This document shows, piece by piece, positions 16,684 through 29,893 of a DNA stretch of 64,000 bases (position 1 is the stretch's first letter; every line of letters starts with the position of its first letter). The stretch is from Streptomyces sp. V4I2 (GTDB lineage Bacteria; Actinomycetota; Actinomycetes; Streptomycetales; Streptomycetaceae), in NCBI RefSeq assembly GCF_030817655.1, contig NZ_JAUSZM010000003.1, positions 2,914,001-2,978,000 on the forward strand, given 5' to 3'. The notes under the pieces were generated by a model. It saw only the letters and a program-made list of their open reading frames with translations, was not told the DNA's origin and ran no database searches. A program made the translations under genes and the position numbers.

Positions 16684-16731
16684 TCTGGGGGGTATCCCCC
16701 CAGATATCCCGCCCGTACGCCTTTGTACGGG
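16684..16731. terminator. Tandem hairpins after gltD
   Basis: Two adjacent inverted repeats lie between the gltD stop (16754) and the VWA gene. The first has a perfect 9-bp stem with a 3-nt loop (16684-16704, TCTGGGGGG / CCCCCCAGA). The second has a 7-bp stem with a 6-nt loop (16712-16731, CCCGTAC / GTACGGG). Both fold on either strand. They probably end gltBD transcription; there is no U-tract, which is usual in Streptomyces. Confidence 0.6.
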
Positions 16732-16753
16732 ACGTCTGTGTGATCCTGCGGGA

Positions 16754-18209
16754 TCAGACCATCAGCGAGCGGTCCGTCGGGCGGATCGGGGCGTGCAGTT
16801 CGCTGCCACCGGTCAGGAAGCGGTCGACGCCGCGCGCGGCCGAGCGGCCCTCGGCGATCGCCCACACGATGAGCGACTGGCCGCGGCCGGCGTCGCCGGC
16901 CACGTAGACGCCCGGCACGTTGGTCTGGAAGTCGGCGTCGCGGGCGATGTTGCCGCGCTCGTCGAGCTCCAGGCCGAACTGGTCGACCAGGCCGTTCTCG
17001 CGGTCGGTGCCGGTGAAGCCCATGGCGAGGGTGACCAGCTGGGCGGGGATCTTGCGCTCCGTGCCCGGCTTCGGGGTCAGCCTGCCCTCGATGAACTCGA
17101 CCTCGGTGAGGTGCAGCCACTGGACGTTGCCGTCCTCGTCGCCCTCGAAGTGGGTGGTGGAAACGGAGTAGATCCGCTCGCCGCCCTCCTCGTGCGCGGA
17201 GGTGACCTTGTAGAGCATCGGGAAGGTCGGCCAGGGCTGGGAGACCGGGTTCCGCTCGTCGTTCGGGCGGGGCATGATCTCCAGCTGCGTGACGGAGGCC
17301 GCGCCCTGGCGGTGAGCCGTGCCCACGCAGTCGGCGCCGGTGTCACCGCCGCCGATCACGATCACGTGCTTGCCCTCGGCCGTGATGGGGGGCGCCACGA
17401 AGTCGCCCTCCTGCACCTTGTTGGCCAGGGGCAGGTACTCCATGGCCTGGTAGATGCCCTTGAGCTCGCGGCCCGGGACCGGAAGGTCACGCGCGGTCGT
17501 GGCACCGGCGGCGATGACGATCGCGTCGTACCGCTTCTTCAGGTCGGTCGCCTTGAGGTCGCGGCCGATCTCGATGCCCGTACGGAAGCGGGTGCCCTCC
17601 GCGCGCATCTGTTCGATACGGCGGTTGATGTGCCGCTTCTCCATCTTGAACTCGGGGATGCCGTACCGGAGGAGGCCTCCGATGCGGTCCGCGCGCTCGT
17701 AGACGGCGACGGTGTGGCCGGCCCGGGTCAGCTGCTGCGCGGCGGCCAGGCCCGCCGGGCCCGAGCCGATGACCGCGACCGTCTTGCCGGACAGGCGCTC
17801 GGGCGCCTGCGGGGCGACGTCACCGGTCTCCCACGCCTTGTCGATGATCGAGACCTCGACGTTCTTGATGGTGACCGGCGGCTGGTTGATGCCGAGCACA
17901 CACGCCGACTCGCAGGGGGCCGGGCACAGCCGCCCGGTGAACTCCGGGAAGTTGTTCGTCGCGTGCAGACGCTCGGAGGCGGCGCTCCAGTCCTCGCGGT
18001 AGGCGAAGTCGTTCCACTCGGGGATCAGGTTCCCCAGCGGACAGCCGTTGTGGCAGAACGGGATGCCGCAGTCCATGCACCGGCTGGCCTGCTTGCTGAT
18101 GATCGGCAGCAGCGAGCCGGGGACGTAGACCTCGTTCCAGTCCTTGAGACGTACGTCTACGGGACGGGACTTGGCGACCTCGCGCCCGTGGTTCAGAAAG
18201 CCCTTCGGG

Positions 18210-18217
<8 letters not shown>
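16754..18217 (-). CDS. gltD: Glutamate synthase [NADPH] small subunit
   Basis: A 487-residue flavoprotein that passes electrons from NADPH to GltB. The N-terminal cysteine clusters for [4Fe-4S] centres are visible in [17 protein letters not shown] and [13 protein letters not shown]. The FAD site is [13 protein letters not shown] and the NADPH site GGGDTGADC. The length is normal. The start overlaps the end of gltB by 8 nt, so the subunits are coupled. Together they catalyse glutamine plus 2-oxoglutarate to two glutamates in ammonia assimilation. Confidence 0.96.
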
Positions 18218-22802
<4,585 letters not shown>

Positions 22803-23172
22803 CGGCTCTCCCGTCGTCGTCAAGTGGCATATGCAGATTGCCGAGGGACGACGTTGGCCCTCTGCGTGAGTGCAAAATTTCGTGCAGGTTACATGATGGA
22901 GCGGTTCTCGGAAACCGGATACTTCGTTCCAACATGCGGACGCCACGGGCTTACGGCGGGGGTACCGCGCACATGGCTTGAAGTATGTGGGACCGAACGG
23001 GACAGATCGGTGTCCGTCGGCCCGGGGGGCGGAGGGGGCGACGTCGCTCACCCCGCGAGTGCGCCGCAGGCTCCCTTGCCCACAGCGCTTACGGCTCATG
23101 CCCGGTGGTTAACCATTCGAAACCAGCGAGTAACGGCTACTTATGCGGCCCAACGCATAAGTTGTAGCCGAC
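22803..23172. other. 370-nt intergenic region upstream of gltB
   Basis: This gap lies between gltB and the metal transporter gene, both on the minus strand. It must hold the gltB promoter and includes AT-rich patches unusual for the window (near 22871-22892 and 23110-23165). Apart from the GlnR-like box I see no gene, tRNA or strong hairpin. Confidence 0.5.
22877..22892 (-). promoter_or_regulatory. GlnR-like box upstream of gltB
   Basis: On the minus strand the sequence GTAACCTGCACGAAAT matches the streptomycete GlnR half-site pair gTnAc-n6-GaAAc at nine of ten defined positions. It lies 75-90 nt upstream of the gltB start, inside an AT-rich patch, on the coding strand. A second tandem box at the usual spacing is not present, so binding may be weak. 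Confidence 0.5.
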
Positions 23173-23904
23173 CTATCCTACGGCCGTTCCGAACAAGCTG
23201 CCCAGGGCGTACGTCACACCGGCCGCAGCACCCCCCAGAGCGAGCTGCCGCAGCCCGCTGAACCACCAGCTCCGCGCCGTCACCCTGGCCACGATCGCGC
23301 CGCACGCGAAGAGCCCGAAGAGCGCGAGCAGCACGGCGGGCCACAGCTCGGTGGCACCGAGCAGATAGGGCAGTACGGGAAGCAGGGCGCCCAGCGCGAA
23401 CGCCCCGAAGGAGGACACCGCGGCGACCAGCGGCGAGGGCAGGTCACCGGGGTCGATGCCGAGTTCCTCGCGGGCGTGTATCTCCAGCGCCTGCTCGGGA
23501 TCGCGGGACAGCTGCCGGGCCACCTCGCGGGCCAGCCCCGGCTCGACGCCCCGCCCTTCGTACAGGGCCGCGAGCTCCGCCTCCTCGTCCTTCGGGTGCT
23601 TCTTCAGCTCCCTGCGCTCCACGTCCAGCTCGGCCTCGACCAGCTCGCGCTGCGAGGCGACGGAGGTGTACTCACCGGCGGCCATGGAGAAGGCACCGGC
23701 GGCCAGCCCCGCGAGTCCGGTGATGACGATGGTCTGATGGCCGACCGAACCGCCCGCGACACCGGTCATCAGGGCGAGGTTGGAGACCAGCCCGTCCATC
23801 GCACCGAAAACGGCGGGCCGCAGCCAGCCGCCGTTCACATCGCGGTGCGTGTGGTTGTCGCGGTGCGCCTCGTGCAGTGACGCCTCGGTTTCGATGATGG
23901 CCAT
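23173..23904 (-). CDS. VIT1/CCC1-family iron/manganese transporter
   Basis: A 243-residue membrane protein of the CCC1/VIT1 family, which exports Fe2+ or Mn2+. The family hallmark follows a short hydrophilic N-terminus: VFGAMDGLVSNLALMTGVAGG, then AAGAFSMAAGEYTSVASQRE. A cytoplasmic charged helical segment (about residues 85-150) and three C-terminal helices follow. I chose the ATG at 23904 because it has GGGGGA upstream and the protein then starts as MAIIETEASL; the frame extends 28 codons further without support. It stands alone, divergent from the ADP-ribosylglycohydrolase operon. Confidence 0.88.
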   Translation of the reverse strand: MAIIETEASLHEAHRDNHTHRDVNGGWLRPAVFGAMDGLVSNLALMTGVAGGSVGHQTIVITGLAGLAAGAFSMAAGEYTSVASQRELVEAELDVERRELKKHPKDEEAELAALYEGRGVEPGLAREVARQLSRDPEQALEIHAREELGIDPGDLPSPLVAAVSSFGAFALGALLPVLPYLLGATELWPAVLLALFGLFACGAIVARVTARSWWFSGLRQLALGGAAAGVTYALGSLFGTAVG

Positions 23905-24162
23905 ACAGTCCCCCAGGGCACTTCTTTGGACTTCCTCTACTTTTCGACAACATCGAGAGTACGCCGTCGAATTCCCCCTCGCCAGCAAGGAAAGGCTGGA
24001 CTAACCTGCGGTTTTGTCGTCGGACGCTCATTCGATCAAGGGGTCGCACAGATGTCGACCGGGTGATGCTGAGGCGACCGAGGCTCTGGCGAACCGCTCC
24101 GGTGGGACACATCCGCAAAGGGCTCCGCCCCCTGCGCGCAGCCCCCCAAGGAGAGGCCGCGT

Positions 24163-25224
24163 ATGGCATCGATCGCCTGCATTCCCTCGGTCCCGGCGCC
24201 CGGGGACGCCGCCGACCTCCGCGAGCGGGCCCGCGGCGCCCTGCTCGGCCTGGCCGTGGGAGACGCCCTCGGAGCCCCGGCGGAGAACATGAAGCCCTCC
24301 GAGATCCGGGCCCGCTGGGGCCGTATCACCGGCTACGTCGCGGACCGCCCCTCCGGCACGGACGACACCGAGTACGCGATCTTCTCGGGCCTCCTGCTGG
24401 CCCGGCACGGCTCGGCCCTCACCCCGGCCCACGTGGAGGCGGCCTGGCACGAGTGGATCGCCGACCGCGACGAGGGTCCCTTCCGGGGCGCCGGCTTCAG
24501 CGAACGCGGCACGCTGGAGAACCTGCGCCGCGGCCTCGCGGCCCCCATCTCCGCCCAGCACCGCCACGCCTGGAGCGACGGCCTGGCCATGCGCGCGGCT
24601 CCTTTCGGCGTCTTCGCGTCCGGCCGCCCCGCCGAAGCGGCCCGCCTGGTCGCGATCGACGGCTCGGTGAGCCACGACGGTGAAGGCATCTACGGCGGCC
24701 AGGCGGTGGCCGCGGGCGTGGCGGCGGCGATGGCCGGAGCACCGACCGTCGCAGTGGTCGCCTCCGCCCTGGCAGTCGTCCCGGACGACTCCTGGACGGC
24801 CCGCTCGCTACGCCGTGCGGTGGCGGTCGCCCACCGGGGGGAGCGGGCGGTCCGCTCGGCGGTCGTCGTCGGCGGCTACCCCTGGACCGACCTGGCCCCC
24901 GAGGCCGTCGCCCTCGCCTTCGGCGCCTACGCGGCCGCCGACGGCGACTTCGTCCAGGCGGTCCTGACCGCCGTCAACATGGGCCGCGACGCCGACACCA
25001 CGGCGGCGGTGGCCGGCGCGTTGGCCGGCGCGACCCACGGCGCCTCCTCGATCCCGCCGGACTGGGCGGCGGCGATCGGCCCGGCGCGCGGCAGCTGCCT
25101 GCCGTCCATGGCGGGCCACCACGTCCTCGACGTGGCGGAGCTGCTGACGCCGAGCGAGGACGGGAGATGGAGCACGGAGGGCTTCGTGCCGAGCACGGCC
25201 GACGAGACGGAGGTCCTCTCATGA
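24163..25224 (+). CDS. ADP-ribosylglycohydrolase family protein (paralogue A)
   Basis: A 353-residue ARH/DraG-fold hydrolase and first gene of a seven-gene operon. All metal-binding signatures are intact: GLAVGDALGAPAE near the start, GTDDTEYA, and NMGRDADTTAAVAGALAGA near the end. These would hold the two Mg ions that activate water against an N- or O-ribosyl bond. The ATG at 24163 follows AAGGAGA at good spacing. The stop is in an ATGA overlap with the next paralogue. The true substrate (ADP-ribosylated protein, ADP-ribose derivative or another ribosyl compound) cannot be decided from sequence. Confidence 0.88.
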   Translation: MASIACIPSVPAPGDAADLRERARGALLGLAVGDALGAPAENMKPSEIRARWGRITGYVADRPSGTDDTEYAIFSGLLLARHGSALTPAHVEAAWHEWIADRDEGPFRGAGFSERGTLENLRRGLAAPISAQHRHAWSDGLAMRAAPFGVFASGRPAEAARLVAIDGSVSHDGEGIYGGQAVAAGVAAAMAGAPTVAVVASALAVVPDDSWTARSLRRAVAVAHRGERAVRSAVVVGGYPWTDLAPEAVALAFGAYAAADGDFVQAVLTAVNMGRDADTTAAVAGALAGATHGASSIPPDWAAAIGPARGSCLPSMAGHHVLDVAELLTPSEDGRWSTEGFVPSTADETEVLS

Positions 25225-26504
25225 CACCGCCCGCCCCATGGGACGAGGGGACCGCACCGGAGCTGCTCGCACCCGCGGCCGCCGACGGCGAGGAACCCCC
25301 ACAGGGGCCACCCGCACCCGACGACGAAAGTTGTACGGGTGGTGCGGGTGGGAACACAAAGGCCGAAGGCGAAGCCGAGGCCGTCAAGCAGCTCCGCCGA
25401 ATCGAGGGCCTCCTGCTCGGCCTGGCGGCAGGCGACGCCGCCGGCTGGCCCGCCGCCCGCCACCGAGCCGCCCGCATGCCCGACTGGACCCGCCGCCTCA
25501 CCCGCGAACTCGACACCTTCGCCGAACAGAACGCGACGACCACCCTCCCCGTCCCCATCGCCCTGAACCAACCCCCCGAACCCCTCCGCCTCGGCCCCTC
25601 CGACGACGCCGAATGGGCAGCCTTCGCAGCGGAAGCAGTCCTGCGCGCAGGCGACGACACCGTCCTCGGCGACCTGAGCCGAGAACGCCGCACCCGCGCC
25701 GCCATCGACCTGACCTGGAACGCCCTGGCGAGCGAGGTCGCCGCCGCGGCGGACCGCGCCCCCGAGGTCGAGTCCGCGGTGCTCCCCCTGCGCGCCCGCA
25801 TCTCCGTCCGCGCCGGCCTCGGCAACCTCGCCACCGGCCTCCGCCCGCCCGCCACCGGCCACGACAACCCGCACTACTTCGACGACGCCGCCTGCGTACG
25901 GGCCTGCGTACTCGCCGTCGCCCACCCCGGCGACCCCCGACTCGCCGCGGAGCTGGCCGAGTTCGACGCCCGCTACACCCAGGACGGCGACGGAGTGCAC
26001 GGCGCCCGCGCGATGGCCGCGGCACTCGCCCTCGCCCTGGCGGGAGCCGACGTACAGGCATGCGTCACCGCCGCACTCGCCGAGCTCCCCGAATCCACCG
26101 AGATCGGCCGCAACGCCCGCCACGCCCTCAAGCTCGCCCGGGACGCCGAGAGCGCCTTCGCCCTGATCCCGCTCCTGGAACACCAGATCGTCGACCACGT
26201 CTACAGCTACGGCATCGCCGCCGCCGAAACGGTCCCGGTCGCCCTGGCCCTGGCCGCCGCGGCGCACGGCCGGATCGCGGAGGCGGTACCGGCCGCGGCC
26301 TGTCTCTCCCGCGTCGCCGACTCGGCCCCCGCCCTCGCGGGCGCCCTCACCGGCGCCCTGGGCGGCGGCGCGTCGATCCCCGCCTCCTGGCGCGACACCT
26401 GCCGCACCCTCTCCGGCTGCGTCCTCCCCCGCCTCACCGACACCGACCTGGTGGAACTCGCCGAACTTCTGGAAGCCGCACAACCGGCCCCACCGGAGGG
26501 ATGA
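25221..26504 (+). CDS. ADP-ribosylglycohydrolase-fold protein, degenerate site (paralogue B)
   Basis: A 427-residue member of the same superfamily with damaged active-site motifs. GDAxG is kept as GDAAGWPAA. The TDDT motif reads GPSDDAEWAAF, and the C-terminal DxDT motif is replaced by SRVADSAPALAGAL, so at least one metal site is lost. Residues 1-50 form an extra proline/acid-rich head that contains an 11-bp inverted repeat (25308-25351). The start overlaps paralogue A (ATGA). It may be a regulatory or structural partner of the active paralogues rather than an enzyme. The frame is open throughout and codon use is normal, so it is not a simple pseudogene. Confidence 0.82.
   Translation: MTPPAPWDEGTAPELLAPAAADGEEPPQGPPAPDDESCTGGAGGNTKAEGEAEAVKQLRRIEGLLLGLAAGDAAGWPAARHRAARMPDWTRRLTRELDTFAEQNATTTLPVPIALNQPPEPLRLGPSDDAEWAAFAAEAVLRAGDDTVLGDLSRERRTRAAIDLTWNALASEVAAAADRAPEVESAVLPLRARISVRAGLGNLATGLRPPATGHDNPHYFDDAACVRACVLAVAHPGDPRLAAELAEFDARYTQDGDGVHGARAMAAALALALAGADVQACVTAALAELPESTEIGRNARHALKLARDAESAFALIPLLEHQIVDHVYSYGIAAAETVPVALALAAAAHGRIAEAVPAAACLSRVADSAPALAGALTGALGGGASIPASWRDTCRTLSGCVLPRLTDTDLVELAELLEAAQPAPPEG
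25308..25351. repeat. Inverted repeat inside paralogue B coding sequence
   Basis: CCACCCGCACC (25308-25318) and its exact complement GGTGCGGGTGG (25341-25351) flank a 22-nt loop. The arm resembles a dispersed Streptomyces intergenic repeat, from memory. It falls in codons 30-44, outside the hydrolase fold. Confidence 0.6.
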
Positions 26505-26512
26505 TTCGGGTC

Positions 26513-27676
26513 ATGACACCCAAAGGAGCAAAAAGCGGCCGCGCTTCGAGTCTGGACGAACGCATCACCGGCGCCCTGGTCGGCGCCGCCGTCGGCGACG
26601 CGCTCGGCGGCCCCGTCGAGGGCTACTCCCCCGAGCAGATCCTGCAGCGCCACGCCGGTCGCGTCCACGGCATCGTCGGCCCCTGGAACGGCGACGACTG
26701 GCGCACGGCCCGCCCCATCGCGCCGTACCACAAGGGCGACGGCCACGTCACCGACGACACCTTGATGACCCACGCGTTGGTACGGGTGTACGCGCAGGTC
26801 CGTGACCACCTCGACGCGTACGCGATCGCGGACCATCTGGTCCCGGACCTGATGACGAACCCGCGCTGGATCCCGGAGCTGGAGGCGGAGGCCCTCCCCC
26901 TCCAGCGCCTCTTCCTGGCGGAGAAGTGGCTGGTGACCCGCCTCCACTACGGGCACGTCGACCCCCGCGAGGCCGGCGTCGGCAACATCGTCAACTGCGG
27001 CGCCGCGATGTACATGGCCCCGGTCGGCCTGGTCAACGCGGCCAACCCGGCGGGCGCGTACGCCGAGGCGCTGGACATCGCGGGCGCCCACCAGTCGTCG
27101 TACGGCCGTGAGGCGGCGGCCGTCTTCGCGGCGGCGGTCGCGGCGGCGAGCACGCCCGGCGCGACCCCCGACTCCGTCGTGTCCACCTGCCTCTCCCTGG
27201 CGAAGGACGGCACCCGGGCGGCGATCGAGCAGGTCTGCGAAACGGCGTCCCGCCACTCGGACTTCGAGTCCGCGCTGACCCCTCTCCGGACGGCGGTCGC
27301 CCCGTACGACACGGTCGGCCCCGACTACCGACAGCCCTCCCTGGGCGCCCGCCGCCCCTCCCGGCTGCACACCATCGAGGAACTCCCCATCGCCCTGGGC
27401 ATGCTGCTGGTCTCCCGCGGCGACTACCGCCACGCGGTCCTGGGCGCGGTGAACTACGGCCGCGACTGCGACTCCATCGCCACGATGGCGGGCGCGATGG
27501 CCGGTGCCCTCGGCTCCCCGGTCCCGGAGGACTGGGCGAAGCAGGTCTCCGAGGCCAGCCGCCTGGACCTCTGGGAACCGGCGACCACCCTCACGACCGT
27601 CACCCGCGAGATCTTCCAACGGGACGTCACCCGCCGCCGATCCCACGAGGCGGCCCTCACCGAACTCGGAGCCTGA
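26513..27676 (+). CDS. ADP-ribosylglycohydrolase family protein (paralogue C)
   Basis: A 387-residue ARH-fold hydrolase with intact motifs: GAAVGDALGGPVEGY, HVTDDTLMTHAL and NYGRDCDSIATMAGAMAGAL. The middle contains NIVNCGAAMYMAPVGLVNAANP, typical of the larger bacterial subgroup. Two starts are possible. The ATG at 26501 overlaps the previous stop (ATGA) but sits directly against the GGAGGG. The ATG at 26513, chosen here, leaves a long but usable spacer. The difference is four residues. It is the third of four paralogues in a row and probably catalytically competent. Confidence 0.86.
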   Translation: MTPKGAKSGRASSLDERITGALVGAAVGDALGGPVEGYSPEQILQRHAGRVHGIVGPWNGDDWRTARPIAPYHKGDGHVTDDTLMTHALVRVYAQVRDHLDAYAIADHLVPDLMTNPRWIPELEAEALPLQRLFLAEKWLVTRLHYGHVDPREAGVGNIVNCGAAMYMAPVGLVNAANPAGAYAEALDIAGAHQSSYGREAAAVFAAAVAAASTPGATPDSVVSTCLSLAKDGTRAAIEQVCETASRHSDFESALTPLRTAVAPYDTVGPDYRQPSLGARRPSRLHTIEELPIALGMLLVSRGDYRHAVLGAVNYGRDCDSIATMAGAMAGALGSPVPEDWAKQVSEASRLDLWEPATTLTTVTREIFQRDVTRRRSHEAALTELGA

Positions 27677-27677
27677 C

Positions 27678-29165
27678 ATGCTCCGCCTCACCTGGGTCCA
27701 GCCCGAGGACCTGATCGGCCATGAACTCCACCAGGCAGCCCAGGACGGCCGCGAGCCGTCGGCGGTCAAGGCGAGATGGAAAGCAGCGGGCGGCAAGGAA
27801 GCCCCCCTGCGAGCGGGCGCATCCCCGGAGCCGGCGTCAAGATACCTACGCCAGCTCGCAGAAGACCTGCTGGACGAACTCGCGGACCTACCAAGCAGGT
27901 TGGCCGACAGCGAGCCCACGAGCCTCGCCAAGATCAAGGCCAGCTGCCCGGCTTGGCCCACACAACCTCCAGGCAACCGACCCGCCGAACCCACACAGCC
28001 TGCGGGCAGTCGTGCCGCTGGGGCGGCTCCCGACCCAAGGATGGGCGGCGGCACCCCGCAAGCGCCGGCAAGCGCCCCCACCCCCACAGCACCCCCCACC
28101 CAGGCCCGCCTGGAAGCCGCCTGGCTCGGCAGAGCCGTCGGCTGTCTCCTGGGCAAGCCGGTCGAGAAGCTCCCTTTGCCCGCCATCCGCCAACTGGCCC
28201 AATCCACCGGCAACTGGCCCCTGAACACGTACTTCACTGCCCGAGGAGTCCCCCCGGAACTCCTCGCCGCACACCCCTGGAACCGCCGATCCGCAAGCAC
28301 CTCCCTCGCCGAGAACATCGACGGCATGCCCGAGGACGACGACCTCAACTACCCCCTCCTCAACCTCCTCCTGCTCCAACGCCACGGCAAAACCTTCACC
28401 ACCACGGACGTAGCCACCCTCTGGCTCGACGAACTCCCCGCCGGCCGTACCTTCACCGCCGAACGCATCACCTACCGCAACCTCCTCACCGGCCTGGAAC
28501 CCCCACGCACGGCCCGCCACCGCAACCCCTTCCGCGAATGGATCGGCGCCCTGATCCGAGCGGACGTCCACGGCTGGACCAACCCCGGCGACCCCGCGGC
28601 CGCCGCGGCACAGGCCCACCGCGACGCCACCCTCACCCACACCGCCAACGGCGTCTACGCGGCGATGTTCACGGCGGCCACCATCGCGCAGGCTGCCACC
28701 GGCACAGCCGACATCCACACAGCCCTCCGCACGGGCCTCACCGTGATCCCGCCGGCCTCCCGCCTCGCGAAGGCCCTCACCCACGCCATCCAACTGGCCC
28801 GAACCCACGACGACTTCGACACGGTCGTCGACGAACTCCACGCCACCCACGCGCCCACCCACCACTGGGTCCACGCCATCCCCAACACCGCCCTGATCGC
28901 CGCCGCCCTCACCCACGCGGACGGCGACTTCACCGGCTCCATCTGCCGTGCCGTGTCCGGAGGCTGGGACACCGACTCCAACGGCGCCACGGCCGGCAGC
29001 TTCGCCGCCCTCCTCGCCGGTTCCCCTGCCGCGCTCCCCGACCGCTGGACGACCCCGCTGAAGAACCGGCTCGCCACCACGATCGGCGACTTCAACGGCA
29101 CCGGCTTCGACACCCTCGCCCACCTCACCCAGACCCTCGCCCAGCTGGAGGCACCGCGCCCATGA
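27678..29165 (+). CDS. ADP-ribosylglycohydrolase family protein with N-terminal extension (paralogue D)
   Basis: A 495-residue protein. Residues 1-80 form a separate helical head (MLRLTWVQPEDLIGHELHQA). Residues 85-145 form a proline/alanine-rich linker, and the ARH fold starts near LEAAWLGRAVGCLLGKPVEK. Metal motifs are PEDDDLNYPLLNLLLL and SGGWDTDSNGATAGS; the usual GD of GDxxG is GC here. The linker contains a segment (codons 108-117) that looks like a dispersed Streptomyces repeat turned into coding sequence. It starts one base after the paralogue C stop. It is likely an active hydrolase of the nucleoside-linked ARH branch. Confidence 0.84.
   Translation: MLRLTWVQPEDLIGHELHQAAQDGREPSAVKARWKAAGGKEAPLRAGASPEPASRYLRQLAEDLLDELADLPSRLADSEPTSLAKIKASCPAWPTQPPGNRPAEPTQPAGSRAAGAAPDPRMGGGTPQAPASAPTPTAPPTQARLEAAWLGRAVGCLLGKPVEKLPLPAIRQLAQSTGNWPLNTYFTARGVPPELLAAHPWNRRSASTSLAENIDGMPEDDDLNYPLLNLLLLQRHGKTFTTTDVATLWLDELPAGRTFTAERITYRNLLTGLEPPRTARHRNPFREWIGALIRADVHGWTNPGDPAAAAAQAHRDATLTHTANGVYAAMFTAATIAQAATGTADIHTALRTGLTVIPPASRLAKALTHAIQLARTHDDFDTVVDELHATHAPTHHWVHAIPNTALIAAALTHADGDFTGSICRAVSGGWDTDSNGATAGSFAALLAGSPAALPDRWTTPLKNRLATTIGDFNGTGFDTLAHLTQTLAQLEAPRP
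27999..28027. repeat. Dispersed-repeat-like segment inside paralogue D
   Basis: This stretch, with core TGCGGGCAGTCGTGCCGCTG followed by GGGCGGC, resembles a repeat that I remember as common between Streptomyces genes. It encodes part of the low-complexity linker and keeps the frame. The identification is from memory and has no second copy in the window. Confidence 0.4.
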
Positions 29166-29893
29166 CCCACATCCCCGTGCTCGGCAGCACGAACACGGAT
29201 CTCGTCGCGTACGTCGAGAAGGCCCCGCAGCGCGGAGAGACCGTGACGGGACGGGAGTTCCGTACGATCCCCGGCGGCAAGGGCGCCCTCGAACACTCCG
29301 GCGTGACCACCGACCGCCTGGTCCCCGGCGACGAGGGCCCCGTCGCCTCCGCCGACGCCCTGCTCCTCCAGCTGGAGATCCCCCTGGCCGCGGTCCTCGC
29401 GGGCGCCCGGACGGCCCGCGGCCACGGAGTCCGTACGGTCCTCACCCCCGCGCCCGCCCGACCCCTGCCCCCCGAACTCCTCACCACCGTCGACCCGTTG
29501 GTGCCCAACGAACACGAGGCCGCCGCCCTCACCGGCCTCACCGACCCGGACAGCGCGGCCACCGCCCTGCTGGAACAGGTCCCGGAGGTGGTCGTCACCC
29601 TGGGCGCGGCCGGCAGCCTCCACGCGGCCCGCGGCACCGAGCCGTTCACCGTCCCGGCACCGCGGGTCACCGCCGTGGACTCGACCGGCGCGGGCGACAC
29701 CTTCGTCGGCACCCTGGCGGATGGGGGTCCCCCCGCTCGAGCGAAGCCGAGAGTGGGGGAACTCGGCGAGGGCCGCCCGATGCGCGAGGCCCTTCCGTGG
29801 GCGGCCACGGCTGCCGCCCTCTCCGTGCAGCGGCCGGGCGCCTCGGCGTCGATGCCGTACCGCTCCGAGATCGAAACGCGGTTCACGTCATGA
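29162..29893 (+). CDS. PfkB/ribokinase family protein, internally shortened
   Basis: A 243-residue sugar-kinase homologue; ribokinases are usually about 300. The N-terminus VLGSTNTDLVAYVEKAPQRG and substrate loop PGGKG are present, as are LTPAPARPLPPELL, PNEHEA and the catalytic DSTGAGDTF (Asp179). About 65-70 residues normally found between GGKG and the LLLQLE strand, which include the lid and much of the sugar pocket, are missing. A 41-bp Streptomyces-type repeat is inserted in frame at codons 187-200. The gene overlaps both neighbours by 4 nt. It may be a decaying or repurposed kinase; ribokinase activity is doubtful. Confidence 0.78.
   Translation: MTHIPVLGSTNTDLVAYVEKAPQRGETVTGREFRTIPGGKGALEHSGVTTDRLVPGDEGPVASADALLLQLEIPLAAVLAGARTARGHGVRTVLTPAPARPLPPELLTTVDPLVPNEHEAAALTGLTDPDSAATALLEQVPEVVVTLGAAGSLHAARGTEPFTVPAPRVTAVDSTGAGDTFVGTLADGGPPARAKPRVGELGEGRPMREALPWAATAAALSVQRPGASASMPYRSEIETRFTS
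29721..29761. repeat. Dispersed Streptomyces repeat inserted in PfkB gene
   Basis: The 41-bp segment has an imperfect inverted repeat: a TCCCCCC arm and a TGGGGGA arm around GCTCGAGCGAAGCCGAGAG. It is a repeat I recognise from many Streptomyces intergenic regions. Here it sits in the coding frame after the catalytic loop. Confidence 0.6.

Noticed and set aside
29162..29893. Frameshifted ribokinase pseudogene
   Set aside because: The missing segment and the repeat both preserve the frame, and the start and stop are coupled to neighbours, so it is reported as a shortened gene rather than a frameshift.
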